In this document: positions 26,312 through 33,672 of the stretch, piece after piece
Layout of the letters: each line of letters begins with the position of its first letter
How positions within the stretch are numbered: position 1 is the first letter of the stretch
NCBI GenBank assembly: GCA_048594725.1
Contig: JBMDXA010000146.1
Coordinates: 1-64,000, forward strand
Source: JAFDZV01 sp048594725
Lineage (GTDB): Bacteria > Bacteroidota > Ignavibacteria > OLB7
Direction: 5' to 3'
DNA length: 64,000 bases
Translations under genes and position numbers: made by a program
Notes under the pieces: model-generated
What the model was told of the DNA's origin: nothing
What the model saw: the letters and a program-made list of their open reading frames with translations, nothing else
Database searches by the model: none

Positions 26312-27253
26312 ATGCTTCGAACCCTTACGCGACGGCTCTTCGGGGGGCTCGGCTCTCCGGAAAACCGTCTCCGCAGAGCCGTTCTGATCGCCTGCGATGT
26401 CGATGGAACCCTCCTGAACCGGGATGAGATGATCGGAACCCGTACCGCCGACCTTATCGAAAAGGTAGTGGAGCACGGGGTCCGCTTCGTGCTTATCACC
26501 CGGCGGCATCATCAGGCCACGGAGATGTATGCCGAGGAGCTCCGGATGCGCGAGCCGGTGATCTCCCTGGATGGCGCGCTCGTACGTCATCTGCATGGCG
26601 ATATCCTCTTTACCATGCCGTTCGACCAGGAGTTCGCGCTCGATATCATCGACGAAGCCGCAGGCAACGGCAAGGTCGCCTGCTGCGCGGTGACCCCGGA
26701 GGGGCTGCTCCTGTCGGAGCCGGATGTGGTGCTGCCGTCGCATTACCAGCACTGGAACATCGAGACCTCGGTGACCGCCGATTTCTCCGCCGCCGCCGGC
26801 GAGATCCTGGAGGTGGTGGTGACCGGCGGCTTCTACGCGGTCAACCAGGTGTTCGATTACGTGAAGGCCAAGATGAAGGCCGGAGAGCTGAAGGTGAAGC
26901 TCTACGAGTCGTATTCGCGCCCCGGATCGTGGCATCTGGAGGTGCGCGATGCCAGGGCCAACAAGCACAGGGCGCTGGAACGCCTGATCGCACGCGATCA
27001 TAGTTCCATGGAGCAGGTGATCGGCATCGGCGACCACTATAATGATCTGGAGTTCTGCCGCGCGGCCGGCTATGTGGCGGTGCCGCAGAATGCGGTCAGG
27101 GATATGAAGGAGCTTGCCGATTTCGTGACCGTGCGCGACTGTCTGGACGAGGGGATCAACGAGTTCCTGGAACATTTCCTGACCGTGCGCGGGGTGGATA
27201 CCGGCGGGCCCAGGGTGGCCCCGGTTCGTAGCGGCCGCCAGCGTTCCCGCTAG
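26312..27253 (+). CDS. HAD-superfamily (Cof-type) phosphatase
   Basis: 313 residues. Motif I ACDVDGTLLNRDE, motif II region FVLITRRHHQ (with T), Lys in ANKHRALERL and motif IV GDHYNDLEF mark a Cof/YbiV-type HAD hydrolase with a C2 cap. It dephosphorylates small metabolites such as sugar phosphates or FMN-like compounds; the substrate cannot be read. The C-terminal tail (VDTGGPRVAPVRSGRQRSR) is basic. ATG 26312 was chosen; the frame is open further upstream without coding character. Confidence 0.88.
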   Translation: MLRTLTRRLFGGLGSPENRLRRAVLIACDVDGTLLNRDEMIGTRTADLIEKVVEHGVRFVLITRRHHQATEMYAEELRMREPVISLDGALVRHLHGDILFTMPFDQEFALDIIDEAAGNGKVACCAVTPEGLLLSEPDVVLPSHYQHWNIETSVTADFSAAAGEILEVVVTGGFYAVNQVFDYVKAKMKAGELKVKLYESYSRPGSWHLEVRDARANKHRALERLIARDHSSMEQVIGIGDHYNDLEFCRAAGYVAVPQNAVRDMKELADFVTVRDCLDEGINEFLEHFLTVRGVDTGGPRVAPVRSGRQRSR

Positions 27254-27373
27254 CATGGCACTACGGCGCGGAGCCGAATCAGATGGATCGGAGGGATGAT
27301 GAGCGTGCCCGGCGGGATGTTCCTGTTGCTGCCGGGTATGCCGAACGATTAACAGGCCGGAGAGGATTCTTTC

Positions 27374-29719
27374 ATGTCCGAACATAAACGCAAAGCGCTC
27401 TTCCACGCCTCCGACGACGATCGCGAGGGGGGGTATATGGGATGGTCGGCCATTCGCTGGAAAGGGATGTTCCGGTATGTGGCGCTCGGCCTGGTGACGG
27501 TGCTCATCGCCCTGCTGTTCCCCCGTTCCTCCTCGCTCGAATACGAGTTCGAGATCGGGTCGATCTGGTCGGGCGATACCATCCGCGCCCCGTTCGCCTA
27601 CCCGCTGTACAAGGATGAAACCAGCTACGAGCGGGATGTGCAGCGCGCGGTGTCCGAGGTGCTCCCCATCTATGTCTCCTCCGGGATGAACCTGCTCCGC
27701 ATGCACGATACGCTCCTGCATACGGCCGAGGCCATCGCCATGAGCGAGACCGAGCCGAACTTCCTGTCGGAGCGCTCCTGGCTGTTCGTGCAGTCGCTCC
27801 CTGCCGACGAGACCCGCCTGCAGCGGATGCGGGGAGTTGCCGAGGCGCTCTTCCAGGGGGCCGAGGGGCCCTACCGCGCCGGCGTCATCAACCAGAACAA
27901 ATCCACCCTCCGGGTGGAGCGTATCGTGGTGCGGCGGAGCGAGGTGTACGAGGATGTGGTTCCGATCAATACCCTCTACGACAGCCTGGGCGTGGTGCAT
28001 ACGCTGGAGGTGAACCTGGGGAAGCGCCTGAGCCCGCAGGAGGCGGCCTTTGCCATGGAGCTCTTCTACCTCCTGTACAAGCCGATGTACGTCTACAGCC
28101 AGCGGCTCACCGAGGAGGCGCGCGAGAACGCCAAGGCGAGCGTCCCCAGAACACAGGGGATCGTCAGCGACGGCGAGGTGATCGTTGCCACCGGCGAGCG
28201 TATCACCGAGGCCACGAAATTGAAGCTGAGCAGCTTCCTCCGCTCCCGCGAGCTGCGCGAGGAGGAGGACAACATGTGGCTGCGGCTCCTGGGGAACCTG
28301 GGGCATGTCATCATCCTGATGGGGCTGGCGGTGCTCTTTCTCTACAACTTCCGGCGGAGGATCTTCCTGGATAATCTCCAGCTCGGGATCATCCTGGTGG
28401 CGCTGCTGCTGGTCTGCTCCATGGCCTCCCTCTCCTTTGTGCTGAAATCGGGGTGGCCGGTGGAGTATCTGATCCTGATGCCCCTTCTCTCGATGCTCCT
28501 GGCGATACTCTTCGATTCCCGCACCGCATTCTACCTGACGGTGATCGCCTGCTTCATGGTGGCCGGTATCAGAGGGAACGATTACGCCGTGGCGCTGGCC
28601 TGCCTCTCGGCAGGCGTGCTGGCGGCCTATACCGTGCGCGATATCAAAAGCCGCACCCAGCTGTTCCGCTCCATCGCCTACTCCATGCTCGGCTACTCGG
28701 TGGCTATTCTGGCGCTGGGAATGGAGCGGGGGAGCGATTTCATCGATATCGGCAGCAAGCTGGGATTCGCCGCCATCAACGCCACGATATCGCCGGTGCT
28801 CACCTTCGCCTGCATCCTTCTCATCGAAAATCTCTTCGGCGTTGCCACCGATCTGAAGCTGCTGGAATACGATAATCTGAACCATCCCCTGCTGCGCGCC
28901 CTGGCCGATAAGGCCCCCGGCACCTACCAGCATACCCTGACCATAGCGCGCCTGGCCGAGAGCGCCGCCAATGCCGTGGGTGCCAATGCCCTGCTGGCGA
29001 AGGTGGGAGCGTATTTCCATGATATCGGCAAGGTTGCCAAGGCGGAGTATTTCGTGGAGAACCAGATGCAGATGGCTAACAAGCACGACCGGATAAAGCC
29101 GGAGATGTCCGCGAAGATCATCCGGAACCATGTGCTGGACGGCATCGAGCTGGCGCGCGAGTACGGCCTGCCGCAGCGCATCGTGGACTTCATCCCGATG
29201 CACCACGGTACCACCGTCATCAAGTATTTCTACGACAAGGCGCGCGAGACCAACCCGGATGTCAGCGAGGCCGATTTCCGCTACCCCGGACCCCTCCCCC
29301 ATACCCGCGAGACCGCTATCGTGATGCTGGCCGATGCGGTGGAGGCCACCACCCGCTCGCTCCCGAACCCGACGCCGAAGGCGATCGAGGAGACGATCGA
29401 CCGCGCCATCAAGAAACGCTTCTCCGAGGGACAGCTCGATCTCTGCGAGCTGACCCTGGCGGATCTGAACAAGATCAAGGCGGCGTTCATCAAGAACCTG
29501 ATCGGCATGAGCCATCCCCGCATCCAGTACAAGCCGGACGAGGGGGAGAAGCCGATAGCCGCCGCCGAGCCCGCCCCGAAGAAGAAGGAGGAGCCGGTGA
29601 TCCCCTACATCGACGATGCGTTCGGCAATGTGGATTCGGAAGTGGGCTACGGCGCGTTCCTGCAGAAAAAGGAGAAGGGGGAGCAGAAGGACGATGAAGG
29701 GAAGGGGGAACGGAAGTGA
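27374..29719 (+). CDS. 7TM-HD domain phosphohydrolase (PgpH-like, c-di-AMP type)
   Basis: 781 residues. Layout: N-terminal helix (about 33-52), a large extracytoplasmic domain (about 55-300), seven membrane helices (about 308-490), then an HD phosphohydrolase domain with HDIGK (H549-D550), HTLTIARLAE, NHVLDGIELA and IPMHHGTTVIKYF. This is the architecture of Listeria PgpH, which hydrolyses cyclic di-AMP. C-di-AMP controls potassium uptake in many bacteria, which is of interest beside a Kdp system 17 kb away. The C-terminus is a long charged tail rich in K/E. The next gene starts inside its stop codon (GTGA). Confidence 0.9.
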   Translation: MSEHKRKALFHASDDDREGGYMGWSAIRWKGMFRYVALGLVTVLIALLFPRSSSLEYEFEIGSIWSGDTIRAPFAYPLYKDETSYERDVQRAVSEVLPIYVSSGMNLLRMHDTLLHTAEAIAMSETEPNFLSERSWLFVQSLPADETRLQRMRGVAEALFQGAEGPYRAGVINQNKSTLRVERIVVRRSEVYEDVVPINTLYDSLGVVHTLEVNLGKRLSPQEAAFAMELFYLLYKPMYVYSQRLTEEARENAKASVPRTQGIVSDGEVIVATGERITEATKLKLSSFLRSRELREEEDNMWLRLLGNLGHVIILMGLAVLFLYNFRRRIFLDNLQLGIILVALLLVCSMASLSFVLKSGWPVEYLILMPLLSMLLAILFDSRTAFYLTVIACFMVAGIRGNDYAVALACLSAGVLAAYTVRDIKSRTQLFRSIAYSMLGYSVAILALGMERGSDFIDIGSKLGFAAINATISPVLTFACILLIENLFGVATDLKLLEYDNLNHPLLRALADKAPGTYQHTLTIARLAESAANAVGANALLAKVGAYFHDIGKVAKAEYFVENQMQMANKHDRIKPEMSAKIIRNHVLDGIELAREYGLPQRIVDFIPMHHGTTVIKYFYDKARETNPDVSEADFRYPGPLPHTRETAIVMLADAVEATTRSLPNPTPKAIEETIDRAIKKRFSEGQLDLCELTLADLNKIKAAFIKNLIGMSHPRIQYKPDEGEKPIAAAEPAPKKKEEPVIPYIDDAFGNVDSEVGYGAFLQKKEKGEQKDDEGKGERK

Positions 29720-30468
29720 TACGGCTTGCCGGACGCGATGAGGTACTGGCGTGCAACCCCTTCTACGCGGGCTCGCTGATGGAACTGCAGGCACTCTGGT
29801 TCGATCCCGATGACCAGGCCAATGGCTGGGACCGTCCCGGCGATGATGCCACGGCGGAGGAACTGGAGGAATGGCGTGAGTTGTACGACGCGCAGCGCCA
29901 GGCGTACGAGCGGGCCCGCGACAGGGTGGAACTCCCGCCGGACCTGGACACCGGCTGCGAGGAAACCCTGATCCTGGCAACCGATATCACCGATATCAAC
30001 ATCTTTCCTCCGCTGTTCGGGCTGCGCTGCGGCCGGCTGATGGAGGAGATGGGATGGGAGGAGCTTTTCTTTCTCCCGCTGCCGCGCGGCGTTTCATGGC
30101 ATACCACCCGCGACGACTTCGAGCCGCTGGTGGCCGCCAACGAGGCATTGCGTGCCCTCGGCATCGATCAGGAGTATCAGGGCGGCATCATCGCCGATCC
30201 CGCTTCGGTGGGGGAGATCGTCGCCCCGCTGTTCTGGCCGGTCCGTTGCGACACCGATTATCCGCTGATCTATTTCTCCTGTGCTTCGGCTCCCTTTCTG
30301 GGATCGATCTGCAAGTATGGGAACCTCCATATCCACGCCGGTACCGCCGCCTATGCCGCGCAACTGCGGGAGGCGGCGCTCCGCTCCGGCTGGACTACCC
30401 CCGGAAGCTGCTATGAACCCTTCTCCGAGGATGGAAGCATCGAGGGGCGGAGGCTGATTCTGGAGTGA
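29716..30468 (+). CDS. Unrecognised protein coupled to the PgpH-like gene
   Basis: 250 residues starting at GTG 29716, overlapping the preceding stop by 4 bases. The N-terminal part is acidic and aromatic (FDPDDQANGWDRPGDD) with a charged helix (about 40-75). The remainder is mixed alpha/beta with LPLPRGVSWHT, PVRCDTDYPLIYFSC and GNLHIHAGTAAYAAQ. There is no signal peptide or membrane segment, so it is likely cytoplasmic. I do not recognise a family. The tight coupling suggests a job linked to its partner or to the next unknown gene. Confidence 0.7.
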   Translation: MIRLAGRDEVLACNPFYAGSLMELQALWFDPDDQANGWDRPGDDATAEELEEWRELYDAQRQAYERARDRVELPPDLDTGCEETLILATDITDINIFPPLFGLRCGRLMEEMGWEELFFLPLPRGVSWHTTRDDFEPLVAANEALRALGIDQEYQGGIIADPASVGEIVAPLFWPVRCDTDYPLIYFSCASAPFLGSICKYGNLHIHAGTAAYAAQLREAALRSGWTTPGSCYEPFSEDGSIEGRRLILE

Positions 30469-30586
30469 GGGGATGGCAGCAGCAACGGAGATACTATCGG
30501 AATACATACCGGGCGGCCCGCTCCGGATGGTGGCTCCGGATGGCCGGAGCGGATTCCCTCATTTCACCTTCATCTGACCGATCGCC

Positions 30587-31504
30587 ATGTGGTACGAGTT
30601 ATTCTTCCATGCCCGCCAGGATGCCATCCCCTCCGAGGAGAGCCTGATCTCGTACTTCGGGGAGAACCCGTCGTTCTCGGTCGGGCGGTGGGAGGAGGAG
30701 GAAATGAAGGGCCTCCGGTTCTTCTACAAGCATGATGATACCGGCGTGAACTTCTCCTTCCTGTTCGAGCGCGGGTGCGACAAGGCTGCCGATTACACCC
30801 CGCCGGGATATGTCTATCCGGGGCTCTCGTTCCGCATCAAGGCCGGCCATGCGCTCTTCTACGCGATGGAGGCCATGCCCCTGGTGGCCGATTTCTGCGC
30901 GCGGTTCGGCCTGCTGGCCGATGATCCGCAGGAGGAGACCGTTGCCCCCGCCGACGAGCGCGAGCTTGTCCGGTCGTGGATGCGCCATAATGCGGCGATG
31001 ATATCGGAGCTGGAGCTGCATGAGATGCCGAACAGGATCTATGCGCCGATGGAGAAGTCGATGGCATGGTGGCGCTATACCCGCTGGGCCGCGACCATCG
31101 TGCAGAGGAGCGCGGCCCCGTATATCTTCTGGTTGCAGGAGGAGGATGGAACCGCCGTTACCATCATGCATTGGGAGGATGGGGCTCCCACGCTGTTTCC
31201 TCCCTGCGACTACGTGTACATCAGGGCCGAGGAGGGGAGCCTGCCCGGTCTGCCGGACCGGGTGGATGCCATGGTCCGCTACGATGAGGTGATCGCCGCG
31301 CTCGGCTCCCATCTGGTGCCGCATCAGACCCAGTTCGCTGACATCCCGGAACTGAAGCCGGGGGGTGATATCCGGCTCGGGGAGATCATCGGCGGCTATG
31401 ATCTGATCTTTCCGGAAGCGTTGTACAGCCGCGCCATCTCTCCTGGTATGCTCTACGAGATCGCTCCATCCTGGAAGATGGAGCAGGAGGCCGGCACACG
31501 CTAG
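30587..31504 (+). CDS. Unrecognised cytoplasmic protein
   Basis: 305 residues. The opening MWYELFFHARQDAIPSEESL, the motif YFGENPSFSVG and the stretch DDTGVNFSFLFE resemble, from memory, the front part of scattered uncharacterised proteins in which a (D/E)DTGV-F-F motif recurs. A helical middle (about 110-170) precedes a beta-rich second half (PYIFWLQEEDG, DYVYIRAEEG). No signal peptide or membrane helix. Same direction as its neighbours, with 118 bases upstream; it may belong to the PgpH-Xer run. Function unknown. Confidence 0.7.
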   Translation: MWYELFFHARQDAIPSEESLISYFGENPSFSVGRWEEEEMKGLRFFYKHDDTGVNFSFLFERGCDKAADYTPPGYVYPGLSFRIKAGHALFYAMEAMPLVADFCARFGLLADDPQEETVAPADERELVRSWMRHNAAMISELELHEMPNRIYAPMEKSMAWWRYTRWAATIVQRSAAPYIFWLQEEDGTAVTIMHWEDGAPTLFPPCDYVYIRAEEGSLPGLPDRVDAMVRYDEVIAALGSHLVPHQTQFADIPELKPGGDIRLGEIIGGYDLIFPEALYSRAISPGMLYEIAPSWKMEQEAGTR

Positions 31505-31541
31505 CCGGTTCCGGGCGTGGCCGGTGGCGCAAGCAGCATCC

Positions 31542-32501
31542 ATGAACCTATCAACCGCGGATATCGTCGTGAACGGGACCGAACTTCCTCCTCCCCTTGC
31601 CTCCCTCTTCGACCGGTACAACGAGTTCCTGATGGTGGACAAGGGCGCCGCCGACAACACGGTGGATGCCTACCGGCGCGATCTCCGGCGCTACCTGGAG
31701 TGGCTGGCCGCCGAGGGGATAGGCTCCATCGATGCGGCCGGCACCGAGCATGTCCGCCGCCATGTGGTATCGCTGGCGGAGGCGGGGCTGGCCTCCTCCT
31801 CCATTGCCAGGGCCATCTCGGTGGTGCGGGGAGCCCACAAGTTCGCCCAGATGGAGGGCGATGCCCCCGGCGATCCCTCGGAGAACATCCAGCTTCCGCG
31901 CCGCCTGCGGGTTCTTCCGGATGTGCTTTCGGTGGCGCAGATGGAGTCCATTCTGGCGGCTCCCGCCGCGGATGATCCCGCCGGCAATCCCTACGGGGTC
32001 CGCGACCGCGCCATCCTGGAGACCCTGTATGCCACCGGCATGCGCATAAGCGAGCTTCGCACCCTCTGCTGTTCGCAGCTGCTGTTCCAGTACGATCTGG
32101 TGCGGGTGATCGGCAAGGGGAACAAGGAGCGGCTGGTGCCGGTGGGGAAGGTGGCGCAGGGATGGATCGAGCGCTACCGCACGCAGGCCCGGCCGGCGCT
32201 GATAAAGCGGGGTGTGCCGAACGACGACATCCTTTTCCTGAACTCCCACGGCAAGGGGCTCAGCCGGAACGCGCTCTGGAAGATGACCCGCAAGTATGCC
32301 GAAGCCGCCGGGGTGGCCGCCGATGTGCACCCCCATACCTTCCGGCATTCATTCGCCACCCATCTGCTGGAGGGGGGCGCCGATCTGCGCGCCGTGCAGG
32401 AGATGCTGGGGCACGAGGATATCACCACCACGCAGATCTATACACACCTGGATCGCGAGTACCTGCGCGAAGTGCACCGGACGTATCATCCGAGACGGTG
32501 A
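31542..32501 (+). CDS. XerC/XerD-type tyrosine recombinase
   Basis: 319 residues. The N-terminal SAM-like core-binding domain (about 20-115, YNEFLMVDKGAADNTVDAYR) is followed by a catalytic domain with R168 in ATGMRISEL, the beta-strand Lys in GKGNKERLVP, H265-x-x-R268 in HTFRHSFATHL, H291 in LGHEDI and nucleophile Y300 in TQIYTH. All catalytic residues are intact. It is the right size for a chromosome-dimer resolvase acting at dif; a genome-specific integrase is less likely because no mobile element surrounds it. XerC or XerD cannot be decided. Confidence 0.92.
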   Translation: MNLSTADIVVNGTELPPPLASLFDRYNEFLMVDKGAADNTVDAYRRDLRRYLEWLAAEGIGSIDAAGTEHVRRHVVSLAEAGLASSSIARAISVVRGAHKFAQMEGDAPGDPSENIQLPRRLRVLPDVLSVAQMESILAAPAADDPAGNPYGVRDRAILETLYATGMRISELRTLCCSQLLFQYDLVRVIGKGNKERLVPVGKVAQGWIERYRTQARPALIKRGVPNDDILFLNSHGKGLSRNALWKMTRKYAEAAGVAADVHPHTFRHSFATHLLEGGADLRAVQEMLGHEDITTTQIYTHLDREYLREVHRTYHPRR

Positions 32502-32514
32502 GACGATTGATGGA

Positions 32515-32650
32515 AGAAGGTCAGTGGTCCGTAGTCCGTCGTCAGTAGTCGGTGAGTCGTCCGTTGCCGGGATCGCCGGTGCTCCAGGTATCAGCCGCAA
32601 CGGACTACTGACAGCGAGCGCAGCTCGCGGACTGACCACGGACCATTCGC
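32515..32650. repeat. Dispersed AGTGGTCCGT/GCGAGC repeat element
   Basis: Contains GTCAGTGGTCCGTAGTCCGT, then GTCGTCAGTAGTC, and after a spacer CTACTGACAGCGAGCGCAGC with TCGCGGACTGACCACGGACCA. The two halves are inverted relative to each other. Same family as the copies at 6361-6477, 16570-16616 and 22056-22076. The rest of the gap to 32820 shows no gene. Confidence 0.7.
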
Positions 32651-32820
32651 ACGAACTATCCTCACATCCACCTTTCCCCTCACTATGACAGTCCGTATCT
32701 TGTCCCCGGCGTTACGATCGTGATCGTGCGCTCTTTCGTAACTTTGCGGCCGATTACCGGCATGGGTCCGTTTCATGCGGTGCCCTCCTGGTTCAGATGG
32801 TAACCAAGCAATGATCGCAT

Positions 32821-33450
32821 ATGACACGTCGCTACGTTTCCAATAAGAATGAGTCGGTGCGGATGTTCGAGAGCAACTTCATCGAGTTCTTCTCGCATGT
32901 GCATCCGGTGACACCGCTTATCATCTATGTCCCGGTGATGGGATATATGATCTATCGTTCGGTTGTTAACTACCAGCTGGGTGCTCTGACGATCGTGGGA
33001 TTGTTCCTTCTGGGGATTCTGGTCTGGACGTTCCTGGAGTATGTGCTCCACCGGTTCGTCTTCCATTATCACCCGAAAAGCGAGTGGGGGAAGCGGTTTC
33101 ACTTCATCCTGCATGGGGTGCACCACGATTACCCGAACGACGCAACCCGTCTGGTGATGCCGCCGGGAATCAGTATTCCGCTGGCAGTTATTTTCTATCT
33201 CCTTTTTCTGGGGATTTTCGGCGCCACGTACACCCCTGCGCTCTTTACGGGCATGGTGTTCGGCTATCTCTGCTATGATATGCTGCACTACGCCACGCAT
33301 CACTTCTCCATGAAAAAAGGAGTGTGGGCGTGGCTGAAAAAGCATCATATGCGCCATCATTACGGCGATGACCACACCGGCTACGGCGTCAGCACGCCGC
33401 TCTGGGATTTCGTCTTCGGTACCTACAAGGCGCCCGAGAAACGGTCGTAA
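32821..33450 (+). CDS. Fatty-acid hydroxylase / sterol-desaturase superfamily protein
   Basis: 209 residues, with about four membrane helices and the full set of histidine clusters: EYVLHRFVFHYH, LHGVHHDYPND, HYATHHF and KKHHMRHHYGDD. Closest in pattern to FA2H/Scs7-type fatty-acid 2-hydroxylases, which hydroxylate acyl chains (for example of sphingolipids) using a di-metal centre. No cytochrome b5 domain is attached. It is a single gene with its own terminator. Confidence 0.88.
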   Translation: MTRRYVSNKNESVRMFESNFIEFFSHVHPVTPLIIYVPVMGYMIYRSVVNYQLGALTIVGLFLLGILVWTFLEYVLHRFVFHYHPKSEWGKRFHFILHGVHHDYPNDATRLVMPPGISIPLAVIFYLLFLGIFGATYTPALFTGMVFGYLCYDMLHYATHHFSMKKGVWAWLKKHHMRHHYGDDHTGYGVSTPLWDFVFGTYKAPEKRS

Positions 33451-33482
33451 CGGAGATCCGGAATACATTCGTAAAAACGTAC

Positions 33483-33518
33483 AAAGCGCATGAGAGCAAG
33501 GGTTCTCATGCGCTTTTT
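33483..33518 (+). terminator. Intrinsic terminator after fatty-acid hydroxylase
   Basis: A perfect 13-base stem: AAAGCGCATGAGA (33483-33495) with TCTCATGCGCTTT (33504-33516), 8-base loop, and a TTTTT tract. One of the clearest terminators of the window. Confidence 0.92.
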
Positions 33519-33672
33519 GCTGTTGGCTATCCGGGGGCGGGCTGTATCTGCATGGAAATAACTGTAACTTCCCCGCCAATTCTCTGTCGCCCCCGCCGAT
33601 CATTCCTCCCCGGTCCCGGCGCGAGCGATTACCATCCAATCCAGGTCCAGTTCCTATTTCCAAGGAGACTCC

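Noticed and set aside
26156..29980. A 1274-codon open frame on the minus strand opposite the HAD and PgpH-like genes
   Set aside because: It is the antisense shadow of genes with clear domains; its His/Gln/Arg-rich composition is typical of reversed GC-rich code.
30465..30647. A 60-codon open frame between the two unknown genes
   Set aside because: No ribosome-binding site, Arg/Ser-rich composition and overlap with the next gene's start suggest a chance frame.
31542..32501. The Xer recombinase as evidence for a mobile element
   Set aside because: No attachment repeats, transposase or phage genes are near, and the protein matches chromosome-dimer resolvases in size and motifs.
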